Below are positions 1 to 8,267 of a stretch of DNA of 64,000 nucleotides, piece after piece. Location: positions 1-64,000 of the forward strand of contig CAZOHG010000001.1 in the NCBI GenBank assembly GCA_964579725.1, read 5' to 3'. The translations under genes and the position numbers were made by a program. Each line of letters starts with the position of its first letter. The first letter of the stretch is position 1. Below the pieces are notes generated by a model. The model did no database searches and was not told the origin of the DNA. It saw only the letters and a program-made list of their open reading frames with translations. This DNA is from CAZOHG01 sp964579725. Its GTDB lineage: Bacteria; Zhuqueibacterota; JdFR-76; BMS3Abin05.

Positions 1-36
1 AAGGGTATTTTCCACCCGAAACAGCGGAATAATCCG

Positions 37-321
37 TTATTTTGTCGCAATTTTTTTCGGAACGATTTCAACCACTGCGGGGTCAATATCGTAGGAGTCA
101 ATTTTGGCCGAAGGAATATTGAGCTGAATGCTCAACGCTTCCAGAAGATTATCCTCCGTAATGAAACCCTTCTCCAAAAGAATTTGCCCCAATGGTTCCC
201 CGCTCTGTTTTTGAATAGCCAGAGCATTTTGGAGATTTTCCCGGGTTAGAAATTTTTTCTCGAATAGAATTTGACCCAGTCGCTTTTGGTGCAAATCATT
301 TTTCTTTTTCGCAATGGCCAT
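37..321 (-). CDS. Free-standing MshEN domain protein (possible c-di-GMP receptor)
   Basis: A 94-residue protein that is almost entirely an MshEN domain, the N-terminal domain of type II secretion and type IV pilus ATPases (GspE/MshE/PilB), which in several proteins binds cyclic di-GMP. Two tandem copies of the family motif are visible, beginning at R14 (RLGQIL) and P43 (PLGQIL), each followed by an L..AL..Q helix. The tail from about residue 70 resembles the usual linker after the domain (DPAVVEIVP), then the protein stops; no ATPase follows. It is the last gene of the chemosensory operon seen here, 86 nt after the CheW-like gene. The ATG start lacks a well-placed Shine-Dalgarno (a GAGG lies about 17 nt upstream). 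Domain call is firm; ligand binding is inferred. Confidence 0.82.
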   Translation of the reverse strand: MAIAKKKNDLHQKRLGQILFEKKFLTRENLQNALAIQKQSGEPLGQILLEKGFITEDNLLEALSIQLNIPSAKIDSYDIDPAVVEIVPKKIATK

Positions 322-407
322 GTGCGCGCTCGTTTATTCCTCTTTCTTTGTTTCAGGGAACTCCCCGGAGTGAGATTTTTTGAACGCCTCAACGCGTTCG
401 GACAGCT

Positions 408-899
408 TCATCCGGCGGGGTTTTCTGCCACGGATTCCCGACAAGCCGTCATCGGCTCAAGCAGATAGATTAGTTTGTCCCCTTCCTGCCCGATTCCCCA
501 AATGCCCTTTATTTTCATCACGCCGCTCAAGTGATTGGGGAGAAGATGAATCTGCCGATTCACGTCAAGCGAAAGCGTTCCCACTATTTCTTCGGCAAGA
601 ACGGCCATTTTCGTAAGTTTTTGGTACAGGACGACGGCGGCTCCGGAAAATGCAGCCGGGTTAAAGGGGTCGGTACTGCTCAACAACGGGATCGCCGGAA
701 CGCTTTCGCCCTCAATTGAAAGCCCCATTTCGGCCTGACTGCCGAAGCAGGTAAGGGGGAAATGGGATTTAAGGGGAACCAGATTTTCCCCGGAAATTCC
801 CCAATACACGTGCACGACGTACGCCACATCCACCCCCCAGAAAAATCGCCCGGCGCGGAAAAGTAAAACGTCCATTTTTTCAATTGCTTGGTCAGCCAT
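408..899 (-). CDS. Divergent CheW-like coupling protein
   Basis: A 163-residue protein with the pattern of a single CheW-like SH3 domain: alternating hydrophobic strands at the N-terminus (MDVLLFRAGRFFWGVDV), a central strand with AVLAEEIVGTLSL, and a closing IKGIWGIGQEGDKLIYLLEP that matches the usual CheW 'kGv....g.lv.lLd' end. CheW proteins link receptors to CheA. This copy is clearly more divergent than the CheW at 11723 in the same operon. Its ATG overlaps the end of the histidine kinase gene by 8 nt, which suggests translational coupling. It may couple the kinase or the second receptor, or act as a decoy scaffold; these roles are inference. Confidence 0.7.
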   Translation of the reverse strand: MADQAIEKMDVLLFRAGRFFWGVDVAYVVHVYWGISGENLVPLKSHFPLTCFGSQAEMGLSIEGESVPAIPLLSSTDPFNPAAFSGAAVVLYQKLTKMAVLAEEIVGTLSLDVNRQIHLLPNHLSGVMKIKGIWGIGQEGDKLIYLLEPMTACRESVAENPAG

Positions 900-2553
900 G
901 GGATTCCGCCTTTTCCAGAGTAAAATAAACGGCCGTGCCGTGCGGCTTCCGGCTTTCCACCCAAATGGTGCCGTTCATTTTCTCAATAATATCCTTCACA
1001 ATGGTCAGGCCCAACCCGGTGCCATCGGGTTTGGAGGTGAGTGTGCTGCCCAATTGCTTGAATTTCTCGAAAATTACCTGGTGCGCATTTTCCGGAATAC
1101 CGATTCCTGTGTCGTGTACGGAAATCTTGACAAGGGGCTTGCCGTTTTTTTCTTCCTCGGCTTCAAGGCAAACGCAGCCGCCCTCCGGCGTAAATTTAAG
1201 GGCGTTGTCCACCAGATTGACAAACACCTGTTTCAGACGGCGTGGTTCCGCCAAAACCCAGAATGCCGTGTCGCCAAGGCGATTTTCCACCCGAATGTGT
1301 TTTTCTTGAATCAGCCCTCGAAACATCTCCAGTGCCTCCTCAGCCAGATGGTTGGCCTGCACCGGTTCCAGAGAAAAACGTTCATTGGCCTGACTCATTT
1401 CGGTAAAGAATAAAATATTGTCCACAATGCGCATCAGGCGGTAGCCCTGCGTTTGAATAATCGACAGAAATTCCCGCCGCGTCTCGGGATTTTCGTCCCC
1501 AAAGGTCAGAAGAATTTCGGCAGACGATTGAATGCCGGTCAGGGGAGTCCGCAATTCATGCGAAATGGAAGAAAGGAATTCGTCTTTTAGCTGGTCAATT
1601 TTTTTCAAATTCATGAGTTCCTGAGATTCGGATCGATCGTACATTGAAACGATGCTCCCCGAAATAGCCCCGCTCTCCGATTTCATCGGAGAGGCGTTCA
1701 GGTGCAGGGGGATTTTCCGGCCGTCCGGGGCCTGGTGTTCCAATTCCTCTTTCTGAAACGTTGCGCCCAACAGCGAATGCCGCAGAGCTTCATCACAGGC
1801 GTCTGCCAGTGGCCCGGTAAAAACGGCCTGAAAGGGACGTCCCACCGCCTCTTTGGCGGAGCGCTGGAAAAGTTTCTCTGCCGCCCCGTTCCACATGGTA
1901 ATTTTCCCCTCGGTGCTCAGGGAAACCACCGGGTAGGCAACATTCTCAAGCACGGTACCTAAAAAATCCCGAATCCTGCGAATGGCCTGGTTCTGTGCCT
2001 GCAAATCCTTGAACAGCTTGGCATTCTCAATGGCCAGAGCCCCCTGGGTGGCCAAGAGCGTAATTTGATCCATTCGGCGCGCCCGAAGGTTCCTTTCGTT
2101 CTGTTGAATAAAAATCACCAAAATTCCAAGCGAAGTTTGATTCAACAAAAGCGGAACCAGCAAGGAACCGGCATTTTCGTCTTGCTCGTCTGGCAAAAGG
2201 GTCACCCGATCATTTTGAATGGCCCAATCCAAATAACCGTCTCGCTCAAATTTCGCCAATTTTCGGGCAACGGCATCGGTGAAGCGGCGTTTTTCCGTGA
2301 GTTGAAGTTTTCCGCTGCGGTCCGTCAAATAGAGGGCAGCCGCCAGATAAGCCGTAATCTGTGAAAATGCCTCCAAAACCCGGTCTAAGATCGAGGAGAT
2401 GTCTCGGGTTTCAAAAAAGGTTTTGGACAGATTGTACAGGCTTTTGTATTCGTCGTAGGCTTCGCGCACCCGCCTTTGAGCCGCCCACCGATCGGTTTTT
2501 CCTTCGAGGATGGGTTTCTGTTGTGCATTGGTCTGCAAATGTTCCTCTCTCAC
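892..2553 (-). CDS. GAF-PAS sensor histidine kinase
   Basis: A soluble 553-residue histidine kinase with no membrane segment. The order is an N-terminal helical segment, a GAF domain (about 40-180), a PAS domain (about 195-310), a HisKA dimerisation domain with the phospho-acceptor in SISHELRTP (H332), and a HATPase_c domain with the N box (NLVDNALKFTPEGG) and glycine boxes (DTGIGI, GTGLGLTIV). It should autophosphorylate on H332 and pass phosphate to a receiver; the CheY-like protein two genes upstream (3417) is the obvious candidate. The start is GTG with AGAGGGG just upstream. It sits between the HDOD gene (12 nt gap) and the CheW-like gene (overlap), within the chemosensory operon. The signal sensed by GAF/PAS is unknown. 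Confidence 0.93.
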   Translation of the reverse strand: MREEHLQTNAQQKPILEGKTDRWAAQRRVREAYDEYKSLYNLSKTFFETRDISSILDRVLEAFSQITAYLAAALYLTDRSGKLQLTEKRRFTDAVARKLAKFERDGYLDWAIQNDRVTLLPDEQDENAGSLLVPLLLNQTSLGILVIFIQQNERNLRARRMDQITLLATQGALAIENAKLFKDLQAQNQAIRRIRDFLGTVLENVAYPVVSLSTEGKITMWNGAAEKLFQRSAKEAVGRPFQAVFTGPLADACDEALRHSLLGATFQKEELEHQAPDGRKIPLHLNASPMKSESGAISGSIVSMYDRSESQELMNLKKIDQLKDEFLSSISHELRTPLTGIQSSAEILLTFGDENPETRREFLSIIQTQGYRLMRIVDNILFFTEMSQANERFSLEPVQANHLAEEALEMFRGLIQEKHIRVENRLGDTAFWVLAEPRRLKQVFVNLVDNALKFTPEGGCVCLEAEEEKNGKPLVKISVHDTGIGIPENAHQVIFEKFKQLGSTLTSKPDGTGLGLTIVKDIIEKMNGTIWVESRKPHGTAVYFTLEKAESHG

Positions 2554-2565
2554 GTGCCCCTCTTT

Positions 2566-3420
2566 TTAGACCAGACTCAAGAAAACGCTGGCTTTTTTAA
2601 ATTCTTCTTTAATTTTCAGAATCAGCTCTCCCAATTCCAGTTCCGGAATTCCTAACAGGCTCCAGCTTTCCGGGTCAATGACGGGCGTTAGTGAATCTCC
2701 CCCAAAACCCAGATTTTCGAGCCGCGCAATGGCATCCGCCAAATGGACAATGGCCACAAATTTTTTGTGGGCATTGCCTGCCACTTTCGGCTCGTGGTGG
2801 TAAGCAATGGCCTGCGTAAGCGTGTCGGGAAGATTCCATTTTTCCGCCAGCATTTGGCCCACCTGCGGGTGTCCGATTCCGAGGACGTCCCTTTCGGCCT
2901 CCAAAATGCGGCATTTTTTGTCCCGAACCGTTCGAAGAATGTCAACAAATTCTTCATGCAGGTAGTCGTCAATGACCACTTTCCCAACGTCGTGTAGCAA
3001 ACCGGCCACAAACAATTCTTCCGGCTCGCCCAACCGAATCCGCTGCGCCAGGATTTTAGCCGCCGTTCCTACGGCCACAGAATGCTCCCAAAATTTCACC
3101 CGATCAAATACCACATCCCCCTGGCCGCTGCCAAAGGAATCGAAAATCGAAGCGCTGAGCACCAGATTTTTAACCGTGTTGAATCCCAAAATAACGGTCG
3201 CCTGCCGAAGCGTGGCGATTCTCCGAGGCATTCCGTAGTAGGCTGAATTGACCACTTTCAATACCTTGGTCATGAGCGCCTGATCGGTTGAAATGACATC
3301 AGCAAGCTGCGCCGAGGTCGTGTCGGGATTTTCAATGAGAGTCATGACCTGTTCCACCACCTGCGGAAGCGTGGGCAAATTTCCGATTTGTCCCGACAGT
3401 TTTTCTAAAACGGGTTTCAT
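2566..3420 (-). CDS. HDOD domain signalling protein
   Basis: A 284-residue protein with an HDOD domain over most of its length. It has the typical opening LPTLPQVVEQVM, the ISTDQALMTKVLKVVNSAYYG segment, the RQATVILGFNTVKNLVL motif, and an HD-like core (AGLLHDVGKVV with later H residues in AYHHEP). HDOD proteins are regulatory relatives of HD phosphohydrolases, often tied to two-component or c-di-GMP signalling, and usually lack full metal-dependent activity. Here the retained HDVGK leaves residual activity possible. The ATG overlaps the TGA of the upstream CheY-like gene as ATGA, so the two are probably translated together and may act together. Confidence 0.9.
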   Translation of the reverse strand: MKPVLEKLSGQIGNLPTLPQVVEQVMTLIENPDTTSAQLADVISTDQALMTKVLKVVNSAYYGMPRRIATLRQATVILGFNTVKNLVLSASIFDSFGSGQGDVVFDRVKFWEHSVAVGTAAKILAQRIRLGEPEELFVAGLLHDVGKVVIDDYLHEEFVDILRTVRDKKCRILEAERDVLGIGHPQVGQMLAEKWNLPDTLTQAIAYHHEPKVAGNAHKKFVAIVHLADAIARLENLGFGGDSLTPVIDPESWSLLGIPELELGELILKIKEEFKKASVFLSLV

Positions 3421-3803
3421 GCGTCGGCTTTTTGTGTAAAATAATCGCTGACTTTTTCCATTAATTTGGACGGGCTGAAGGGTTTGATCATAAAATCGTC
3501 CGCACCCAAATCGAACCCGCGTTTTCGGTCAGCCTCTTGCCCCTTGGCCGTGAGCAAAATGACGTAAATTCCCTTTAGGCGGGGATCCGTTTTAACCGTT
3601 TTAACCACCTCGAATCCGTTCATTTTCGGCATCATGACGTCCAGGAACATCAGCTCGGGCAGCTCTCCGCGCTGAAGTTCGGCCACAGCTTCTTCTCCGT
3701 TTGTGGCACTCGTTACCCGAAATCCCTGTTTTTTCAGGAGAAATTCCAACGAGCGGCGAATAAACGGCTCGTCGTCGACCACCAGAACATGTTTCGTTTC
3801 CAT
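3417..3803 (-). CDS. CheY-like single-domain response regulator
   Basis: A 128-residue stand-alone receiver domain. All conserved positions are present: the acidic pair in VVDDE, the phospho-acceptor Asp in LMFLDVMMPKMNG, Thr in ILLTAKG and Lys in MIKPFSP. It has no output domain, so it signals by protein contact like CheY. Likely phosphodonors are the hybrid CheA (5964) and the GAF-PAS kinase (892). It lies between cheR (17 nt gap) and the HDOD gene, with which it shares an ATGA overlap; the HDOD protein is a reasonable downstream partner, though this is inferred from position only. Confidence 0.94.
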   Translation of the reverse strand: METKHVLVVDDEPFIRRSLEFLLKKQGFRVTSATNGEEAVAELQRGELPELMFLDVMMPKMNGFEVVKTVKTDPRLKGIYVILLTAKGQEADRKRGFDLGADDFMIKPFSPSKLMEKVSDYFTQKADA

Positions 3804-3820
3804 ACGTCTAACTCCCTTGT

Positions 3821-5326
3821 CTATCGAATGATTAATGGATTCTTATTCTTTTGGGAAATGTTCTCCAAACTTTCAATTTTATTTTTTAGGATTTGTGTCA
3901 AAATTTCGGCGCTAAATCCGGCGGCAAAGGGCCCCAAATCAATGTCGGGCCTTCGCTGCAGCGTTCGGAGGCCGTTTCGGTATTCCCGCAGCGTCAGTTC
4001 CGTCTGTTTCAACATGTGGTACACGTCTCCGAGGTAAAGGCGTGCCAGCACATAATCGGAATCCACGTACAAAACCTTCCGAAAATTGGCCACTGCCGCC
4101 GGTAAATCGCTCTCATTTCGCGCCAGCAGCGCTTTTAGGAAATAGGCATCCTTGTAAAGCGGATCTTCCGCTAAAATTGACTGCAAAGTCTCGCGCGCTT
4201 CTTCGTGGCGAAGCAAATTAACCTGCAAACGCGCCTTCAAAAAAAACACATCCAATTTTCTGTTGGGGGGGACGGAAGGTAATTCCTCCAATTTTTCCCA
4301 GGCTTGCCGATAAAATTCCAGCGCAAAAAGCTCTTGAATTTTTTGGAATTGCTCCTCAAAGGAAAGCGCTTTTGGCTTGGCGCCACGGGCCTGCCCGGGC
4401 TGCGTTTGCGTTTTAATCGGCAAATTCCGGGAAAGTGTTTTTCGGGCGCGACGCTTCGGCGCGGTGTCTTTCAGCCCCTCTTTGGCGTAGAAAAAGCTGT
4501 TTTCGTGGTGCACGGTGCGAAACCTGTTGGGAAAAAAATGCAAGCTTTCCGAAAACCCCAAAAAGAGGTACCCCTCCGGCCGGAGCGCTTCGTGAAAACG
4601 TTCCAAAAGGCTTACAATTCGATCCCGGTGAAAATAAATCAACACATTACGACAAAAAATCAGGTCCCACTGATTGCCGTGCCCCACGGGCAAAAAGCTG
4701 TCGGAAGCTAGGTTGAAATAGTCAAACTGCACCATTTTTTTGACGGATTCGTCCAGGGCAAACCGATTTCCGACGGGTTTAAAATACTTCTGCCGGTAAA
4801 AATCGGGAACCCCCCGGAAGGAATGTCGGGTGTACAGGGCCTCACGGGCCTTTTTTAAGGCGAACATATTTACGTCTGTGCCGCGAATCAGAATATTCCA
4901 ATCCAAAATTTGGGGAAAGTGCTCCCGCAACAGAATGCCGATCGTGTAGGGTTCTTCCCCTGTGGAACAGCCGGCGCTCCAGATTCGGAGGGAACGGCTG
5001 TGTTTGTTCTTTTCAAGCAAATCGGGAAGAACCACCTCTTTCAGGGCCTGAAATTGCCCCCAATCCCGGAAAAAATAGGTTTCCTGCACGGTAACTTCGT
5101 CCAAAAGCGCCTTAATCTCGCTTCCGTGCTTGTGCAAATCTGCCGCCAAAAACTGCAGGTAATCGTCGAAAGACAGTCCGAGTTCTTCCAACCGTCTCGG
5201 AATAAAAAAGTCCAGTGCGCGGTAATTGGTTTCCGTGAGTCGAATAGCAAAATTTTGCTCAATAAAAGCACCCAGTTGTTTCGTTTGCGGCAAAGAAACC
5301 CGCTCGATTTCTCTACGCATGTACAT
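3821..5326 (-). CDS. cheR: CheR-type receptor methyltransferase with C-terminal TPRs
   Basis: A 501-residue protein whose N-terminal half is a CheR domain. It has the helical N-terminal subdomain followed by the SAM-binding fold with IWSAGCSTGEEPYT and later the FCRNVLIYF motif. CheR transfers methyl groups from S-adenosylmethionine to glutamates of chemoreceptors. After a basic proline/lysine linker near residue 300, the C-terminal part (about 330-480) is helical and looks like TPR repeats (EEARETLQSILAEDPLYKDAYFLKALLA and following). TPR-bearing CheR proteins are typical of chemosensory systems with alternative functions such as Frz and Wsp. It overlaps cheB by 14 nt. A second in-frame ATG lies two codons downstream. 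Confidence 0.93.
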   Translation of the reverse strand: MYMRREIERVSLPQTKQLGAFIEQNFAIRLTETNYRALDFFIPRRLEELGLSFDDYLQFLAADLHKHGSEIKALLDEVTVQETYFFRDWGQFQALKEVVLPDLLEKNKHSRSLRIWSAGCSTGEEPYTIGILLREHFPQILDWNILIRGTDVNMFALKKAREALYTRHSFRGVPDFYRQKYFKPVGNRFALDESVKKMVQFDYFNLASDSFLPVGHGNQWDLIFCRNVLIYFHRDRIVSLLERFHEALRPEGYLFLGFSESLHFFPNRFRTVHHENSFFYAKEGLKDTAPKRRARKTLSRNLPIKTQTQPGQARGAKPKALSFEEQFQKIQELFALEFYRQAWEKLEELPSVPPNRKLDVFFLKARLQVNLLRHEEARETLQSILAEDPLYKDAYFLKALLARNESDLPAAVANFRKVLYVDSDYVLARLYLGDVYHMLKQTELTLREYRNGLRTLQRRPDIDLGPFAAGFSAEILTQILKNKIESLENISQKNKNPLIIR

Positions 5327-5960
5327 TGGCTCCCACCAATTCTAAAACGCGCGAGGCAATTTTGTGCAGAGGCAGCACTTCGTTGGCAGCGCCTCGTTCG
5401 ATCGCCACACGGGGCATTCCGAAAACCACGGCTGTTTCTTCGCTCTCCGCAATGGTGTAGCTCCCGCTTTCGTGCAATTTTAACAGACCGTCGGCGCCGT
5501 CGCTGCCCATTCCCGTCAAAAGAACCCCAATGGCGTGGCTCCGAACCGCCTTAGCCACCGAGCTGAAAAGAACGTCCGCGGAAGGAACGTAAATTTTATC
5601 TTCCAAAAAATCCACAATTCTAATTTTTAACCCCTTGTCAATTTGCATGTGTTTCTCATCCGGGGCGAAATAGATGGTGCCGGGCCGCACCAACATACCC
5701 TCTTCCGCCACCACGACGTTCAGCGCACAAATTTCGTCCAAATGAGAAGCCAGATTTTTCATAAAACCGGGCGACATGTGTTGCGCTACCACAATCGGAA
5801 GCGGGAAATCCGACGGCAGGCGTTCGAAAATAGTCCGCAAAGCCTTTGGGCCACCGGTGGAAGATCCGATGGCCAAAAGCTGGAAAGACTGTGTCATCAT
5901 TCCAAGCCGCCGGACGGCAGCGTTCATTTCGTCAAAAGATGTTCGTTGCGCGTCGTTCAT
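5313..5960 (-). CDS. cheB: Receiver-less CheB methylesterase
   Basis: A 215-residue CheB_methylest domain without the usual N-terminal receiver. The catalytic triad is intact: Ser34 in GSSTGG, His61 in AQHM and Asp154 in GMGSDGADG. The enzyme demethylates (and may deamidate) receptor glutamates. Full-length CheB is normally about 350 residues because its receiver controls the esterase; here only about 30 residues precede the catalytic domain, so phosphorylation cannot gate it in cis. It lies between cheA (3 nt gap) and cheR (14 nt overlap). Internal ATG codons at residues 12 and 21 are possible alternative starts, but neither adds a domain. Confidence 0.93.
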   Translation of the reverse strand: MNDAQRTSFDEMNAAVRRLGMMTQSFQLLAIGSSTGGPKALRTIFERLPSDFPLPIVVAQHMSPGFMKNLASHLDEICALNVVVAEEGMLVRPGTIYFAPDEKHMQIDKGLKIRIVDFLEDKIYVPSADVLFSSVAKAVRSHAIGVLLTGMGSDGADGLLKLHESGSYTIAESEETAVVFGMPRVAIERGAANEVLPLHKIASRVLELVGANVHA

Positions 5961-5963
5961 CCG

Positions 5964-8267
5964 TTAGCTCATTAATGACTTTACAATATCCAACAGCTCA
6001 CCCCGGTCAAATTCTTTTTTTGAGATGTACGCATCGGCCCCTACCGCCACCCCCTTTTGGCGGTCCGCTTTGCTGTCCTGTGAGGAGACCACAACCACCG
6101 GCAGGTGGACAAAACGTCGGTCGTTTCGAATGTGCTCCGTCAACTGAAAACCGTCCATTTCCGGCATGTTAATGTCGGTTACCACTAACCGCGGTTGAAG
6201 GGTGTCCAATTTCCGAAGCGCTTCAAGCCCGTTGTTGGCCACTTCCACTGAGTACCCGGCGGATTCCAAAATGGATTTTTCCAGATGTTGCACGGAAAGT
6301 TCATCCTCAACCAACAAAATGGGACGTTGTTCGTCCGCCGTTTTCGAATCGGGTTCCAGACGAGAGAAAACGTCCTCTTTCGGGCCGGGCGAACGCAATC
6401 GCAGTTCGTGGGTTTCGCGCAAAATGGCCGGAATGTCCAAAATCAATCCCAGATCTCCGTTGGGCAGTACAGTCGAACCCGAGACGCGCGAAATGTGCTT
6501 AATGTGGCTGCCCAAAGATTTGGCCACGATTCCGTGTTCCTCTAAAATCTGGTCTACCGCCAAAATAACACGCGTTTGCTGAGATTCCACCAAAACACCC
6601 TCAAAGAGCTGGGTTCGATTCTCAAAATAACCGAAATCCACCCCCACCAACGCCTCCTGAACGGAAAGGACCGGAAGCATTTCGTCTCCCACCTTCAGTA
6701 CCGGCCGCCCGGAAAAGAACACCAGGTCTTCATAGCGAAAGAAAAGTACTTCTTTGACAAAGGAGGTGGGAATGACGTAGGTAAACTGCTGAACCCGAAC
6801 CAACAAAGCGCGCGTAATGAGAAGGGTTAGCGGCAAACTCAAGACAAATCGGGTGCCTTTGCCCACCTCCGATTGAATGGAAATTTCGCCGTGCAGGCGT
6901 GCCAGATTCTCTTTCACTACATTCATGCCCACACCGCGGCCCGAAATTTGATTGGCCGTCTGCTTGGTGCTAAACCCCGATTCAAAAATGAGGTTGAACG
7001 CGGCTGTTTCATCCAAGGTCTCGGCCTGTTCGGGGGTAATGATTTTTTTAGCAATAGCAGCGGCCTTTATTTTTTCCGGGTCCATGCCTCGCCCGTCGTC
7101 TTCCACAATCAGCAAAATGCGGCTGTTTTCCTGCGCAGCCTGAACACGAAGCGTCCCTTTTTCCGGCTTCCCAACCCGCCTTCGCTCTTCCAACGGCTCC
7201 AATCCGTGGTCAATGGCATTTCGAATCAGGTGCATCAGCGGATCCACCAGTCCCTCTAAAATGCTACGGTCAATTTGGGTTTCGCCCCCCTCCTGGACGT
7301 ACTGAATTTCCTTCCCGAACTGACGGGCCAGATCGTGAATGGTACGCTGGAACGGACGAAACAGCATGGAAAATGGTACCATGCGAATATTGACAATATT
7401 CTGTTCAAGCTGGTCCAACAAATTGGAAAAGCGCTCGTAACCGGCGGCTGAGCGTTCAAACATATCGTTCATTTGTTGGCGAAGCTCGTTCAACTGCCCG
7501 AACAAAATCTGCCAATGAAATTTTTGGTCGTCGGGAATATTTTCCTCCAACTGGTGAAACAACTGATTTTCAAAGGCGGCCACCTGGCCGAGGGTGTTGT
7601 CCACTGTTTTTTTGAAGTTCTGAAAGCGTTTAAAATCGTCCGATTGCGTATTGCGCAAAATGACCAATTCCCCCAGCAGATTCATGATTTTTTCGAGGTA
7701 AACGGTTTTAACCCGAATGGTGTCAAAAGCAACATCCGGCTTTTTGGTTTTTTGCGGCGGTTCCGTTTTCTTCTTTTTCGGAACGTCTGTTTTGTACGCG
7801 TTACTTTCGGAAGAGGATTCCGGCGGTTTCTCCGGCGCAGCTGGTGCGGCGGGCTCTTTCAAAACCGATTCAAATCGACTCATGAGTGTTTGAATCCTGG
7901 GACCGTGGTCCGAAACCCACCCGTTCTTTTTGAGTTCTTCAAGCAATTCCGTCACACAGTCCAGAGTAGACACGAGAAGGTCCACATCCCCCTGCGAGGG
8001 CATTCGGCTCCCCTGAAAATACGCCTTCAAAATATTTTCCATGCTGTGCGCCAGGTCCCCTAAATCCTGAAATCCGATGGTGTAGGCCGACCCCTTCAGG
8101 TTGTGCGCCCGACGATAAATATCTTCCAAGAGTTCCTTGTCTTCGGCCCGCTCTTCCAAATTCAAAATATTTTCCGAGAGGATGGTCAGATTTTCCTCGG
8201 CGGATTCCAAAAAGCTGGGCAAAAGCTCCGACCAATCGAATTCGTCGTTGTTCAGGCGAAAAATCAT
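5964..8267 (-). CDS. cheA: Hybrid CheA histidine kinase with C-terminal receiver
   Basis: A 767-residue chemotaxis kinase. Domains in order: HPt (about 8-115, phospho-acceptor H55 in RRAHNLKGSA); a proline/lysine-rich linker (about 130-175) where a P2 CheY/CheB-docking domain would normally sit; dimerisation helices; HATPase_c with IRNAIDHGLE, DDGRGMD and GRGVGMNVV; a CheW-like regulatory domain; and a receiver (from about 645) with its acceptor at about D698 in VTDINMPEMDG and Lys in YISKKEF. CheA-REC fusions lacking P2 are known from FrzE-like systems, where the receiver acts as output or phosphate sink. Its ATG overlaps the TGA of the receptor gene (8264) as ATGA, so receptor and kinase are coupled. 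Confidence 0.96.
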   Translation of the reverse strand: MIFRLNNDEFDWSELLPSFLESAEENLTILSENILNLEERAEDKELLEDIYRRAHNLKGSAYTIGFQDLGDLAHSMENILKAYFQGSRMPSQGDVDLLVSTLDCVTELLEELKKNGWVSDHGPRIQTLMSRFESVLKEPAAPAAPEKPPESSSESNAYKTDVPKKKKTEPPQKTKKPDVAFDTIRVKTVYLEKIMNLLGELVILRNTQSDDFKRFQNFKKTVDNTLGQVAAFENQLFHQLEENIPDDQKFHWQILFGQLNELRQQMNDMFERSAAGYERFSNLLDQLEQNIVNIRMVPFSMLFRPFQRTIHDLARQFGKEIQYVQEGGETQIDRSILEGLVDPLMHLIRNAIDHGLEPLEERRRVGKPEKGTLRVQAAQENSRILLIVEDDGRGMDPEKIKAAAIAKKIITPEQAETLDETAAFNLIFESGFSTKQTANQISGRGVGMNVVKENLARLHGEISIQSEVGKGTRFVLSLPLTLLITRALLVRVQQFTYVIPTSFVKEVLFFRYEDLVFFSGRPVLKVGDEMLPVLSVQEALVGVDFGYFENRTQLFEGVLVESQQTRVILAVDQILEEHGIVAKSLGSHIKHISRVSGSTVLPNGDLGLILDIPAILRETHELRLRSPGPKEDVFSRLEPDSKTADEQRPILLVEDELSVQHLEKSILESAGYSVEVANNGLEALRKLDTLQPRLVVTDINMPEMDGFQLTEHIRNDRRFVHLPVVVVSSQDSKADRQKGVAVGADAYISKKEFDRGELLDIVKSLMS

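Noticed and set aside
4910..5554. 214-codon plus-strand frame opposite cheR and cheB
   Set aside because: It spans two real genes on the other strand and shows no conserved motif.
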